Source of the DNA: an uncultured Psychrobacter sp.
GTDB taxonomy: Bacteria > Pseudomonadota > Gammaproteobacteria > Pseudomonadales > Moraxellaceae
Direction: 5' to 3'
Assembly: GCF_947488565.1 (NCBI RefSeq)
Contig: NZ_CANKZC010000001.1
Coordinates: 124,001 to 188,000 of the forward strand
DNA: 64,000 bases
Shown here in pieces: positions 44,225-54,571 of this stretch (position 1 is the first letter of the stretch; the number at the start of each line of letters is the position of its first letter). The position numbers and the translations under genes are program-made. The notes below the pieces were generated by a model that saw only the letters and a list, made by a program, of their open reading frames with translations, was not told where the DNA came from and made no database searches.

Positions 44225-45805
44225 TCAAACCTCCATTAGCGCTTTAGCAATCACTTGTTGCCATTTATCAATGTGCTGCGCTCGTCTATCAGAAGGCATT
44301 TGAGGCTCAAAAATCTGGTCGACTTGCCACGACTCCTTAATTGTTTGATCATCATATAAACCATTCTTTAGACCAGCCAATAATGCTGCTCCTTTAGCGG
44401 TAATTTCAGTGTCTTTAGGTCGTAAAACAGGGACATTGAGTAAATCTGCTTGAAACTGCATGAGTAAATCATTGTTTGCCGCACCACCATCGACTCTTAG
44501 CTCCGTTAATGGATGCGGACTGTCTTTTTGCATAGCAATCAGCACATCATAAGTTTGAAAGGCAATTGCTTCGAGTGCGGCACGAGCGATATGTGCTTTA
44601 GTAGTACCGCGGCTCATACCGCTAATGCTAGCATGTATATCCGAGCGCCAATAAGGGGTGCCAAGCCCAGTGAAGGCTGGAAGCAATACGACATCTTCGC
44701 TGCTGTCTACCTGCCGCGCTAAATCTTCAACATCGCAGCTTTGTTTGATCATGCCAAGATTATCACGTAGCCACTGGACGATAGCGCCTGCCATAAAGAC
44801 GCTACCTTCTAGCGCGTAAGTAACTTCGCGACCAAAAAAAGAAGCGGGTGCTTGTATCATACGTTTACCAGACTGCACAATGTCACTGATAGATAGGTTA
44901 TCTACACGATTAATAGGAGCTTTGCGCTGCCAAGCTATCGTAGTCAGTAGTTGGTGCTCACTAAGCTTGGGTATCTGACCAATATTCATCAGCATAAAAC
45001 ACCCAGTACCGTAAGTATTTTTGGCCATGCCAGGCTTAAGACAACCTTGTCCGAATAACGCTGCTTGCTGATCTCCTAGCACGGCATGAATAGGAATTTG
45101 TTTGGCAAACAAGCCTTTTTTGGTCTTGCCAAACTCACCATCTGATGGCAGTACTTTCGGTAATATATTCATTGGAATATCAAAGCGCGCGCACAGATCT
45201 TCTGACCATGCCAGCTTATGAATATCATATAATAGTGTGCGTGACGCATTGGTGATATCGATAACATGCTCGCCACCAGTCAGCTGATAAATTAGCCAGC
45301 TGTCGATGGTACCTACCGCTAACTGACCGCTGGCTGCGCGCGCTTTAATCTTAGGATTATGTTCAAGCAGCCAAGCAATCTTACTGGCACTAAAGTAGGC
45401 ATCTAAGCGCAGGCCTGTAACCTGTTGAATGTGCATCGCTACATCATCAACACTATCTCTGGCCAAGTTTTTACAGTAGCTTGTCGTACGCCTATCTTGC
45501 CAAATAATCGCTGGCGCTAGCGGTGTACCTGTTTGTTTGTCCCAAACGACGATAGATTCACGCTGGTTGGTAATAGCAATACTAGTGACATCAGTTGCCA
45601 GTAACCCCGCTTGATTAATGACATCGTGCGCACAGCTAATTTGAGTTTGCCAGATTTGCCGCGCATCTTGCTCTACATAGCCAGCTTTTGGCGTGTGTAA
45701 TGTAGTGGGCTGCTGGGCAATCTCGATAGGACGCGCACGATCATCATACAAAATCGCGCGGCTCGATGTTGTTCCTTGATCCAATGCCACTATATATCCT
45801 GCCAT
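44225..45805 (-). CDS. glpK: Glycerol kinase
   Basis: Phosphorylates glycerol to glycerol 3-phosphate with ATP; cytoplasmic FGGY-family enzyme. The start MAGYIVALDQGTTSSRAIL, the FGGY signature region around GTCGFMLMN-like 'NTYGTGCFMLMN', ALEGSVFMAGAIVQWLRD, and LRVDGGAANNDLLMQFQADL are all standard. Length 526 is slightly above the usual ~500. GAGGAG precedes the ATG at ideal spacing. glpF, glpD and glpR are not adjacent. Confidence 0.96.
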   Translation of the reverse strand: MAGYIVALDQGTTSSRAILYDDRARPIEIAQQPTTLHTPKAGYVEQDARQIWQTQISCAHDVINQAGLLATDVTSIAITNQRESIVVWDKQTGTPLAPAIIWQDRRTTSYCKNLARDSVDDVAMHIQQVTGLRLDAYFSASKIAWLLEHNPKIKARAASGQLAVGTIDSWLIYQLTGGEHVIDITNASRTLLYDIHKLAWSEDLCARFDIPMNILPKVLPSDGEFGKTKKGLFAKQIPIHAVLGDQQAALFGQGCLKPGMAKNTYGTGCFMLMNIGQIPKLSEHQLLTTIAWQRKAPINRVDNLSISDIVQSGKRMIQAPASFFGREVTYALEGSVFMAGAIVQWLRDNLGMIKQSCDVEDLARQVDSSEDVVLLPAFTGLGTPYWRSDIHASISGMSRGTTKAHIARAALEAIAFQTYDVLIAMQKDSPHPLTELRVDGGAANNDLLMQFQADLLNVPVLRPKDTEITAKGAALLAGLKNGLYDDQTIKESWQVDQIFEPQMPSDRRAQHIDKWQQVIAKALMEV

Positions 45806-46219
45806 TTTTTACTCCTCAGCCTTATCAAACAATATCTTTGGCTCTACTTACTTGGTGTTTTTAAGACCAGTCGTATTAAAGCCAGTTATATAACTGTCTG
45901 TTTTTATAATTATCTGTTTTTCTGATAGTCCCTAAAATAAAGCATACACCATCATTCTACAAAATTTATAGCGGTATAGTATTATAATGCCCCCATCTCT
46001 TGATGCATATTATATAAAATCTCAACACTGAATGAACATTAAGTAAGTAATAAGCATTGACCTGTTACAGTTGTATCTCTACAGTATACGCTTTGCTACC
46101 TGTATTAAAGCTTCTACTATAGGTGACAGTGGGTTTAATTGTTTTTTACTTAAGTATTCTGTATCACAATACCTTATTATACGACGACCATTTGCTTCTT
46201 GATTGACGGTTTATATTTC
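45806..46219. other. Intergenic region between glpK and the TolC-like gene
   Basis: About 415 bp, AT-rich, divergent. A TATAAT hexamer lies at 45983-45988 on plus, but no good -35 accompanies it. No ORF or repeat is recognised. Confidence 0.4.
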
Positions 46220-47848
46220 ATGAAATCTGCCATCTTATCTTTGCCATGTACGATTGCAACTATTATGCTAGTAGGAGTATCAACTCATAGCACAGCGAAC
46301 GACCATACTGTAAGTATAGATGATGGCCAAAAACTTGTTTCAATAGATAAAACTTATCCTAAACCAGTTCACTCGGTTTTATTACAGCCATCAAATAGCT
46401 CTACTTTAGACACTCTCGTTGACCCTATTACTCATAAAAAAGTCGCTAACAGCTATCCATTAGATGTAGCTAGCTTTTTAAGTCTTGAGCAAGCACAAGA
46501 AATCTTATTACAAGTTTCACCCAAACTTGCTGCCAATCAAGCTGCCATTGTAGCCAATGAATATCAAACCGATGCTCTTAAAACAATAGACAATCCTTTT
46601 GTATTCGCGCAGCTATCGGCCAATGCTTACAATGTACAAGAAGATATTGACTTATCAACGCTCAAAAACGGCGTGATCAACGGTGTAAATAATGCTGGTG
46701 CTAATACTGGTGACGTTATTCCTCCGATGCCACCTGTACCAGATTTGCCAAACTTTGGTGAGATGATTGGTGATCGTATCCCTGACTCCTACGACTTTAA
46801 GCGCTCAGGCTCTACAGCAGGGGCAGGTCTTGGTTTTGCTTGGCCTGTTTATACTGCTGGACGCACTTCAGCACTCACTGGTGCATCAGATGCGCGCACT
46901 CAAGAGGCAGTGGCAGACAGCGTACTTGATAAAAATGCGCTTCATAACACGTTGATTGAGCGTTACTTCAAGGCGCAACTGGCGATTATTGCCGCTTACT
47001 TGCGTGAAGACGCTTATGACACGCTGCAACAGACCGACCATATGGCTAAGCGCTTATATGAAGAAGGTTTTATCTCACGTGTTGATAGATTGGAGGCGCA
47101 ATCAGCATTGGCAGATGCAAAAAGTGAATCAATGAATGCCAATAATGACGCACGTCTGGCGATGATAGCCTTACAACGTCTGTTGCGAACAGACTACCGT
47201 ATCAAACCAACCACCCCGCTATTTGTATCCAGCCGCTCTTTACCAGATGTCAGTTACTTTCAGAACTTGGCACTAAATCATCATCCAGGTTTACAAAAAG
47301 TCGCTGCAAAGCGCATGCAAGCCGAGCAACTACGTAAGTTATCTGATACAGGTTATAAACCAACTGTGATGCTGTATGGCTATGGACAGGTTGAAAGAGA
47401 TCCTAGCTGGATTGCAGGTGTGTCAGCCAGTTGGAAGCTGTGGGGCGGACTCGATAAAGCAGCGTCGCTAGCATCCAATGATGCTAAGATACGGCAAGCA
47501 AATTTGTCCGAAATTGAAGTCAGTGACAACCTATTGTTGCTAGTCGAAAAAAACTGGAACGATGTGAACAATGCTCAATCGCGCTATCAAGCATTACAAA
47601 GCAATGTCGACTTAGCCGCAGAGGTATTACGCTTGCGTCGCCTTGGTCTGCAAGAAGGTGTGAATACTACTATCGAAGTCGTACAAGCACAAACGCAAGC
47701 TCTCAAAGCCCGCACCGAACAAGCGCAGGCTGCAAACGACTACGTACAAGGGCTTGCAGCTCTCATGCAAAGCTGCGGTACGCCACTCGCCTTTAATGCT
47801 TATCTAAACGCTGCTGACATTCGCTTGCCTACGCTATATCAACAATAA
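46220..47848 (+). CDS. TolC-family outer-membrane efflux protein
   Basis: Outer-membrane channel of a type I or efflux system, 542 residues from the ATG at 46220 (an upstream TTG at 46199 is not favoured). A signal peptide (SLPCTIATIMLVGVSTHSTA) precedes two OEP repeats. The first includes FLSLEQAQEILLQVSPKL and a Pro-rich insert (IPPMPPVPDLPNF) not usual in TolC. The second includes LRRLGLQEGVNTTIEVVQAQ, a typical OEP helix end. It is followed on plus by yihY, hlyD-like and two permease genes; it probably forms the outer part of that exporter. Confidence 0.82.
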   Translation: MKSAILSLPCTIATIMLVGVSTHSTANDHTVSIDDGQKLVSIDKTYPKPVHSVLLQPSNSSTLDTLVDPITHKKVANSYPLDVASFLSLEQAQEILLQVSPKLAANQAAIVANEYQTDALKTIDNPFVFAQLSANAYNVQEDIDLSTLKNGVINGVNNAGANTGDVIPPMPPVPDLPNFGEMIGDRIPDSYDFKRSGSTAGAGLGFAWPVYTAGRTSALTGASDARTQEAVADSVLDKNALHNTLIERYFKAQLAIIAAYLREDAYDTLQQTDHMAKRLYEEGFISRVDRLEAQSALADAKSESMNANNDARLAMIALQRLLRTDYRIKPTTPLFVSSRSLPDVSYFQNLALNHHPGLQKVAAKRMQAEQLRKLSDTGYKPTVMLYGYGQVERDPSWIAGVSASWKLWGGLDKAASLASNDAKIRQANLSEIEVSDNLLLLVEKNWNDVNNAQSRYQALQSNVDLAAEVLRLRRLGLQEGVNTTIEVVQAQTQALKARTEQAQAANDYVQGLAALMQSCGTPLAFNAYLNAADIRLPTLYQQ

Positions 47849-48054
47849 CCATAAAAACACAAAAAAGCGTGCGTAATCGGCTCGTTTTACCTTACCCTAT
47901 TGTTAAGGATGTCCTATTTAAAAGGTCTGTTTAAATTGCTTGGACTTTAGAGGGTTTAGATGACAAAACCTTGATAGTAATACCTTATTAATAGTAAATA
48001 CTTGAATATCTTCGCTTTAAATTTGATAAACAATAACAAAGATACGGACACACT

Positions 48055-48936
48055 ATGAAAAACGCGACGACACCTACAACAATATCTCCCACTCAAAAAT
48101 GGCGGCAATTGCTAATGCAGACATGGAGTGCTGCCAACACGCCAAACGTTTGGGCGCACTGCGCTAGTGTGGGATTTTTTGGGTTTTTGTCCATTTTTCC
48201 GATTATGGCGGTGTTTGTACTCATCTATAATCTGGTTTTTTCACCCGCTGAGATGCAAGCGCAAATTGCCATGTTAGAGCCGTTTATACCGCCTTCTGTT
48301 TATGACCTCATTTATGAGCGTTTAGACAGCTTGACGCAGAACACCACTACTCGCTTGTCTTTCGGGCTATTGTTTTCGACAGTTTTAGCTTTATATTCAG
48401 GCTCACGCGGTATCAAAAACTTGGTGATTTTGATTAATTTGGCGTTTCATATCACCGAGCGGCGCAGTTTTATTGTCAGTATTATCAGAGCCATTTTATT
48501 AACCGTTGCCGCGCTTATCTTGTTTATCGTAGCACTATCAACGATCGCCGCCATTCCTTTATTGGCACAGTTTTTTTCTTTCGGGCAACCGTTTGAGACC
48601 ATTGTGCTTTGGAGCCGCTGGCCGATACTTGCCATTATTATCTTTTTAAGCTTTTTGGGATTGTATCGTTTTGCGCCCAATCGCGGCGCTGTTCCTATCA
48701 AAAGATTGATTCCCGGAGCGGCGTTAGCCACCGTATTATGGATTTTGTTGTCCGGAATTTTTTCCATTTACGTACAAAACTTTAACAACTATAGCGCTAC
48801 GTTTGGGGCACTCTCAGCCGCCGTAGTGATTATGCTGTGGCTGTATTATTCCGCCTTTATTATCGCGCTTGGGGCGATGTTTAACTATGAGATGACCACA
48901 CGCCGTGCCTCCGACGCAATTCGTGTGTACTCATAA
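48055..48936 (+). CDS. YihY/BrkB-family inner-membrane protein
   Basis: A polytopic protein of 293 residues with about six membrane helices (FFGFLSIFPIMAVFVLIYNL; AILLTVAALILFIVALSTI; VVIMLWLYYSAFIIALGAMF). The C-terminal block LYYSAFIIALGAMFNYE is the family hallmark. The biological role of YihY proteins is unsettled. It is inserted between the TolC-like and HlyD-like genes on the same strand, only 42 nt before the latter, so it may be co-expressed with the exporter. Confidence 0.87.
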   Translation: MKNATTPTTISPTQKWRQLLMQTWSAANTPNVWAHCASVGFFGFLSIFPIMAVFVLIYNLVFSPAEMQAQIAMLEPFIPPSVYDLIYERLDSLTQNTTTRLSFGLLFSTVLALYSGSRGIKNLVILINLAFHITERRSFIVSIIRAILLTVAALILFIVALSTIAAIPLLAQFFSFGQPFETIVLWSRWPILAIIIFLSFLGLYRFAPNRGAVPIKRLIPGAALATVLWILLSGIFSIYVQNFNNYSATFGALSAAVVIMLWLYYSAFIIALGAMFNYEMTTRRASDAIRVYS

Positions 48937-48978
48937 CGCGCTTTTTTTTAATCGTACTACTTTAGGACGCTTATTGTC

Positions 48979-50133
48979 ATGCCCGACCCTTATAATGCCC
49001 CTGATAATTTAAATAACGCTAATGATGTAAATAATGCCAAAATCGATACGCAAACCTCGCAGGATACCACTACTGTTCCTGAGTATCATAAACAAAGTAA
49101 CGCCAATAAAACCTTAAAAAAAATCATCATCGCGTTTATTGTTATTATTGTACTGGGCTTCATCGGCTATGGTCTGATAATAAGTAATGAGCATAGCGCG
49201 CCCAATACGGTGACTTTTCAGGGACAGATGCAAATGCAGCAAACGTCCATCGCAGCGAAAGTACCCGGGCGTATCGCACAGATTTTAGTCACAGAAGGCG
49301 ATAAGGTTGAAGTCGGTCAGCAACTGATTGAGATGGACTCACCTGAAATCAACGCAAAGATTGCTCAAGCTCGTGCCGGTAAAGATATGGCACAAAGCCA
49401 ATTAGATAAAGCAGAAAATGGTGCGCGCCCGCAAGAGATCGCGCAAGCAAAAGCCGCTTGGCAGGCCAACAAAGCGGCTTCTGATTTGGCACAAAACACC
49501 TACCAACGTGTCGATCGCCTTTATGAAGAAGGACTTATGGCAAGGCAGAAGCGTGATGAAGCCTATGCGCAGTATCTGGCTACGCAAGACCAAACTGAAG
49601 CGGCGCGTTTGCAGTATGATCTAGCATTAGAAGGCGCACGTAGCGAAGATAAGTCTGCTGCCACTGCACAAGTCGCGCAAGTCGATGCCAAGCTAGATGA
49701 AGCACTAGTGGCAAAACAAGAAGCCAACCTCAAAAGCCCCATTAATGGTATTGTGGATGATGTCATCGTCAGCGCAGGGGAAGTGATCGGTCAAGGCGTA
49801 CCAATACTGACCTTAGTCAATACGGACGATCAATGGGTTGTGTTAAACGTCACCGAAAATTATTTAAACCAATTCGCCGTTGGACAGCATTTTACGGGTA
49901 CTATCCCAGCGCTGTCCTCTACAGATAAGCCCTATAATAAAGAATTTACAGTTTATGCGACTTCAACCCTGTCTGATTTCGCTACTTGGCGACCAACCAA
50001 CAATAATGACGGCTTTGATGTACGCACTTTTGAAATCAAGGCCAGACCTTCAAACCCAGACAGCCGGATTCGCTCTGGTATGAGTGTTATTGTACAGATT
50101 GACCCGGCCGCTGTTATTCAGGCTCAAGAGTAA
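48979..50133 (+). CDS. HlyD-family membrane-fusion (periplasmic adaptor) protein
   Basis: Bridges inner-membrane permease and outer-membrane channel. A soluble N-terminus is followed by one transmembrane helix (IIIAFIVIIVLGFIGYGLII). The split lipoyl/barrel-sandwich halves are around SIAAKVPGRIAQILVTEGDK and NLKSPINGIVDDVIVSAGE, with an Ala/Gln-rich alpha-hairpin between them (residues ~130-240). The protein has 384 residues. The first permease begins 3 nt after its stop, so the genes are translationally close. Confidence 0.9.
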   Translation: MPDPYNAPDNLNNANDVNNAKIDTQTSQDTTTVPEYHKQSNANKTLKKIIIAFIVIIVLGFIGYGLIISNEHSAPNTVTFQGQMQMQQTSIAAKVPGRIAQILVTEGDKVEVGQQLIEMDSPEINAKIAQARAGKDMAQSQLDKAENGARPQEIAQAKAAWQANKAASDLAQNTYQRVDRLYEEGLMARQKRDEAYAQYLATQDQTEAARLQYDLALEGARSEDKSAATAQVAQVDAKLDEALVAKQEANLKSPINGIVDDVIVSAGEVIGQGVPILTLVNTDDQWVVLNVTENYLNQFAVGQHFTGTIPALSSTDKPYNKEFTVYATSTLSDFATWRPTNNNDGFDVRTFEIKARPSNPDSRIRSGMSVIVQIDPAAVIQAQE

Positions 50134-50136
50134 AGC

Positions 50137-51468
50137 ATGCGTCTGTCAAAAGCATTCATACGTAGTGCTGCGTACGAGCGGCGGTTTTTAGCCAAAAACC
50201 CATGGGATTTGGCAATGGTAGTCTGGATACCATTAGCGACGGTATTGCTGGTTTGGTGGATATTTTCACAGACTCAAATCACAGATTTGCCTATTGGTGT
50301 GGTCGATCAAGATAACGGCCCTATTGCCAATACGCTGGTGCGCTATTTAGAAGCCAGTCCTGAGCTAAGCATCTATCAACAGTACCACTCGTCAGCCGAT
50401 GTCGAAGCGGCTATATTGCAACGTGACGTTTATGCGGTCGTCGTCATACCTGAGAACTTTTCAAGCAATATCTCATCTAGTAAACCAGCACCAGTCATTC
50501 TGCAAGTGAATGCTCAGTATGGTACGCATTCAGGCATCATTCAGACCAGTGTACAAGCAGTCATCGGTACTTTATCAGCAGGCATTGAGATACAACGTAT
50601 GGTCAAGCAAGGGATGGCATCTTCACAGGCAGCAATCAACTACTCGCCTATCGCCATCCAGCGTACCAGTCTATTTAATACCATCAATAATTATCAGCAG
50701 TTTTTGGCATCGACGGTGATTCCTGCACTATTACATATTTTAGCAATGGTGATTGGCGCAACGACAATTGGCCGCGAGCTGCGCGATAAGCAGCTTGGAC
50801 ATTGGTCTCGCTTTATTGATACAGGTACGCCTGATTTACCTGATTTAAAGTCAACCAGCGATAGCAACCAATATAACGAACACAGTAAATCTGCGACAGA
50901 TGCTCAACACGAGCTAAGTAGTGTACCAAATATTAAACCTACCAAACCTATAGCTGACGTCAGAAAATCAAGCTTAGCTGTATTATTTGCAGGATTATTA
51001 GGTAAGTATTTTTGGCCCATACTGGCTTATAGCATCTGGTCTGCATTGGCATTATGGCTTGCCACACCGCAACAAGGTGTAGCCATAGAGTCCTTGATAG
51101 TCACTTATATCAGTCTAGTATTATTAATGATGCTGTCGTTTTGGCTTGGTGCCGTGTTTACGCTCGGCTCGTTTTCATTACGTATGGGATTATCTGCGAC
51201 GGGGTTCATCTCCGTACCTTCCTATGCGTTCGCAGGCGTGACCTATCCTTATATCGCCATTACCGACAGCGCCAAATATTGGGCGGATGCACTACCATTG
51301 ACGCATTATCTTAAGCTGCATATTGCACAGTTACAGATGCAAGCTCCGGTTGCGGCATCACTGCCCATCGTCTATGGCCTACTTTTAGCAACCATCATTG
51401 CGCTGATATTGATGGTTCTATTGACCAAACGTGCCTTGTCGCATCCTGAGCGCTGGGGAGCCCGCTAA
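50137..51468 (+). CDS. ABC-2-type permease, first subunit
   Basis: A 443-residue ABC-2 membrane protein of the YhgE/Pip-like group. An N-terminal helix (VVWIPLATVLLVWWIF) is followed by a large extracytoplasmic domain (LPIGVVDQDNGPIANTLVRY) and five more helices. A hydrophilic insert (~235-275, Ser/Asp-rich) lies between helices 2 and 3, which is longer than usual. It overlaps the next gene by the TAATG junction at 51465-51470. There is no nucleotide-binding domain in this or the adjacent genes. Confidence 0.87.
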   Translation: MRLSKAFIRSAAYERRFLAKNPWDLAMVVWIPLATVLLVWWIFSQTQITDLPIGVVDQDNGPIANTLVRYLEASPELSIYQQYHSSADVEAAILQRDVYAVVVIPENFSSNISSSKPAPVILQVNAQYGTHSGIIQTSVQAVIGTLSAGIEIQRMVKQGMASSQAAINYSPIAIQRTSLFNTINNYQQFLASTVIPALLHILAMVIGATTIGRELRDKQLGHWSRFIDTGTPDLPDLKSTSDSNQYNEHSKSATDAQHELSSVPNIKPTKPIADVRKSSLAVLFAGLLGKYFWPILAYSIWSALALWLATPQQGVAIESLIVTYISLVLLMMLSFWLGAVFTLGSFSLRMGLSATGFISVPSYAFAGVTYPYIAITDSAKYWADALPLTHYLKLHIAQLQMQAPVAASLPIVYGLLLATIIALILMVLLTKRALSHPERWGAR

Positions 51469-52673
51469 TGTCAAAGCCATCTAAAACCAAGGTTGTAAAA
51501 ACACCAATCCTCTTAAGGAAATCATCAGTACCACAGTCATTTTGGGCAAACTTTACCCAAACGTTTAAAGACGTGTTTACCGATAAAGGCGTGCTCTTAA
51601 TGTTGGTTATAGCACCTATTATTTATGGTTTTTTTTATCCATGGCCCTATTCATCTGAGGTAGTCAATCATGTTCCAGTCGGTATTGTCGATTACGATAA
51701 CAGCGACTTATCGCGTACCATTATGCGTTATAGTAGTGCCAGTCCGCAACTAAACACCAAACGCTTCCTTAATGAGCAAGCAGCCAAAGAAGCCATTTGG
51801 ACAGACCAGATTGCAGGCTACATGATTATCCCAAGCGGACTTGAGCAGCAAGTGTTATCAGGCAAAGCCGCCAGCGTCAGTGTACTCGGTAATGGTGGTT
51901 ATTTTTTATTAAATAAAAACGTGCAGATGGGGTTCTTACAAGCGGTCAGTACGGTATCAGCGGGAGTTGAAGTCAAAAAAAACGTCGCTCAAGGGGCTTA
52001 TGCGCCTACTGCTGTACAAAATACTCAAGCTGTACCATTACAGATTATGCCTTTGTATAATCAAACTGAGGGTTATGGTGCTTATGTGGTACCAGCAGTG
52101 TCTATTATTATTTTACAACAGACTTTATTGATAGCCACGGCAATGCTGATTAGTACTTGGTACGAGCAGCGTCGTCATAGTACCAGTATTCGCGGCTGGC
52201 TCGGCCGGATTGCGGCCATAAGCATACTTAGCTTTACAGTTGGCTGCTTTTATTATGGCTGGACCTTTGAGCTGCATCATTATCCGCGCGGACAAAACAT
52301 GCTTGGTAGTTTGCTATTTCTGATGATTTTTTGTCCGACAGTAGCGACGCTTGGTTGTGTGTTTGGCTTATGGTTTCGCTTACGTGAACGCAGTATGCAA
52401 ATCTTGATTTTCAGCTCACTGCCGATGTTTTTTATGAGTGGTTATCCTTGGCCTGCTAATCAGTTGCCAGAAATACTACAAATTTTACGTTGGCTAATAC
52501 CTACTACCCCTGCGATCAATACTTCAGTACAGCTTAATCAGATGGGCGCCAGCCTCTCGCAAGTCGCCATAGGGTTTTATGCCTTGTTTGGTTTATGGCT
52601 GTTCTACTTTATCTTGCTTCTATTTATGCGTAAGCGCACACAATCAAAACAGCCATCTTTGAAAAGCACTTAG
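51468..52673 (+). CDS. ABC-2-type permease, second subunit
   Basis: A 401-residue paralogue of the preceding permease. An N-terminal helix (GVLLMLVIAPIIYGFFYPWP), an extracytoplasmic domain (VPVGIVDYDNSDLSRTIMRY) and a C-terminal membrane domain (YVVPAVSIIILQQTLLIAT, LLFLMIFCPTVATLGCVFGL) are seen. It starts inside the preceding stop codon, so translation is coupled. The two permeases probably form a heterodimer. No ATPase is encoded nearby. Confidence 0.87.
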   Translation: MSKPSKTKVVKTPILLRKSSVPQSFWANFTQTFKDVFTDKGVLLMLVIAPIIYGFFYPWPYSSEVVNHVPVGIVDYDNSDLSRTIMRYSSASPQLNTKRFLNEQAAKEAIWTDQIAGYMIIPSGLEQQVLSGKAASVSVLGNGGYFLLNKNVQMGFLQAVSTVSAGVEVKKNVAQGAYAPTAVQNTQAVPLQIMPLYNQTEGYGAYVVPAVSIIILQQTLLIATAMLISTWYEQRRHSTSIRGWLGRIAAISILSFTVGCFYYGWTFELHHYPRGQNMLGSLLFLMIFCPTVATLGCVFGLWFRLRERSMQILIFSSLPMFFMSGYPWPANQLPEILQILRWLIPTTPAINTSVQLNQMGASLSQVAIGFYALFGLWLFYFILLLFMRKRTQSKQPSLKST

Positions 52674-52746
52674 TTGAAAATGTTTAATTAAAAAGCTGAC
52701 TTATAAAAACGACTTATAAAACATTGACTTAAGAAAAACCTAATCA

Positions 52747-52786
52747 AAAAAAGGCGCCTGTTAATTAAATAACAGGCGCCTTTTTT
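52747..52786. terminator. Bidirectional terminator between permease and sthA
   Basis: AAAAAAGGCGCCTGTTA pairs perfectly with TAACAGGCGCCTTTTTT around a 6-nt loop. It serves both convergent units. Confidence 0.93.
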
Positions 52787-52815
52787 ATAATAGCAATTAA
52801 GTTCGTTAAAAAAAC

Positions 52816-54465
52816 TTAGAACACTCGATTAAGACCATTTAACGCCGCTACCCGATAAGCTTCTGCCATCGTTGGATAGTTAAACGTCGTATTGACGAAA
52901 TACTCAAGGGTATTGTTGCACTTCATCACAGCCTGTCCGATATGGATAATCTCTGACGCATGATTGCCGTAGCAATGGATACCCAAGATTTCAAGCGTCT
53001 CACGATGAAACAATATCTTTAATACGCCAGAGCGCTCGCCGATAATCTGCGCACGTGCCAAATGTTTAAAAAATGCCTGACCCACTTCATAAGGAACCTT
53101 TTCGTCTGTCAGCTCTTGCTCAGTTTTACCGATACTCGAGATTTCAGGAATGGTATATATACCAGTCGGCACACTTGATACTGGCTCGGCATCTCTATCA
53201 CCGACCATAAAGGCAGCAGCGCAGCGTCCTTGGTCATAAGCTGCAGAAGCAAGAGATGGCCAGCCTATAACGTCTCCAGCTGCATAAATGTTTTTAACCC
53301 CTGTACAGTAAGTATCATCTACTTTGAGCTGTCCACGGCTATTAGCCTCTAAACCTATGGCTTCTAAATTTAAGCCCTCAGTATTACCTGAGCGCCCATT
53401 TGACCATAAAATCGCATCAGACTTGATTTTTTTACCACTTTTGAGATGCAAAATCACACAATCATCGTGAGTCTCAAGATGGTCAATCTCTTCATTACTA
53501 CGAATAAGGACACCGAACTGTCTAAAGTCATGCGCAATGGCATCACTAATTTCACTATCAAGGTAGCTTAGTAGCTGATTTTGGTTATTGATTAAGTCAA
53601 CTTTGTAGCCAAGACCGGTGAAGATGGAAGCATATTCACAGCCGATGACACCTGCACCATAAATGATGATTTTTTTGACCACATAATCCATTTGCAAAAT
53701 TTTATCAGAATCAAAAACGCGCGGATGATCAAAATCTAAAATGTCAGGACGATAAGGTCTGCTGCCAACCGTGATAATCGCCTTATTAAAAGTAAAGGTT
53801 TCAAAGATATTTTCGTCAGTTTCAACACGCAAGGTATTGGCATCTACAAAACTTGCCCAGCCATGAATGACTTCAATACGGTTACGCTCATAAAAGCGCG
53901 TATGAGTACTCACTTGGCTACGTATCACGCGACGAGCATTGGCCAGTACCTTGTTTAGTGGCACTTGCTCATATTCAAGCGCTTTGGTAAACATAGGATC
54001 ACGGCGAAAATTGATCAAATTAAATACGGATTGACGCAGCGCTTTACTAGGAATCGTACCGACGTGAGTAGAGTTACCACCAACCTGATCGCGTGGATCA
54101 ATGACCGCTACCTTTTTACCAGACTTAGCCAGCTTCATCGCTGCAGCCTCGCCAGCAGGACCTGCGCCTAGCACAACTGCATCGTATTCAAAATTATGCT
54201 GATCGCTTTTTATACGCTGCGAATCTTTAGTAAAGCCTGATTTGATATCGATACGCGTATCATCTAACGGATTGACCAAATCGGGATGATGCATAACATC
54301 TTCTGTGACTTGTTCGTGGGTTTGCTCGATTTGTTCTTGTTTATTCTTTTCTTTGGTCTGCTCAGGAGATGTAGCAGGTGCAGCGCCGCTGTCTTTGTTT
54401 GATACTTCAGTCTGTGTATCACGACCAGTATCGTTAGTTGCATCATCTTTGCGTTTGCTTCCCAT
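52816..54465 (-). CDS. sthA: Soluble pyridine nucleotide transhydrogenase (SthA)
   Basis: FAD-dependent enzyme that moves reducing equivalents between NADPH and NAD+. The FAD-binding loop [30 protein letters not shown](P) loop [16 protein letters not shown], and [20 protein letters not shown] are all standard. E. coli SthA has 466 residues; here there are 549 because of a ~90-residue hydrophilic N-terminal extension ([20 protein letters not shown]) not needed for the fold. In the family the loop reads GGxCTHxGTIPSK; here it is [13 protein letters not shown], so even the lone Cys is replaced by Ser. GAGG precedes the ATG. Confidence 0.93.
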   Translation of the reverse strand: MGSKRKDDATNDTGRDTQTEVSNKDSGAAPATSPEQTKEKNKQEQIEQTHEQVTEDVMHHPDLVNPLDDTRIDIKSGFTKDSQRIKSDQHNFEYDAVVLGAGPAGEAAAMKLAKSGKKVAVIDPRDQVGGNSTHVGTIPSKALRQSVFNLINFRRDPMFTKALEYEQVPLNKVLANARRVIRSQVSTHTRFYERNRIEVIHGWASFVDANTLRVETDENIFETFTFNKAIITVGSRPYRPDILDFDHPRVFDSDKILQMDYVVKKIIIYGAGVIGCEYASIFTGLGYKVDLINNQNQLLSYLDSEISDAIAHDFRQFGVLIRSNEEIDHLETHDDCVILHLKSGKKIKSDAILWSNGRSGNTEGLNLEAIGLEANSRGQLKVDDTYCTGVKNIYAAGDVIGWPSLASAAYDQGRCAAAFMVGDRDAEPVSSVPTGIYTIPEISSIGKTEQELTDEKVPYEVGQAFFKHLARAQIIGERSGVLKILFHRETLEILGIHCYGNHASEIIHIGQAVMKCNNTLEYFVNTTFNYPTMAEAYRVAALNGLNRVF

Positions 54466-54571
54466 GATAACCTCTTTAATTATTTATTTACTGACTTATC
54501 TGTCAATCTACTCATACTGTTATGAAGCCATCTATACGTGAATCAATACATTCATGCGTCAATAGCCAGTA

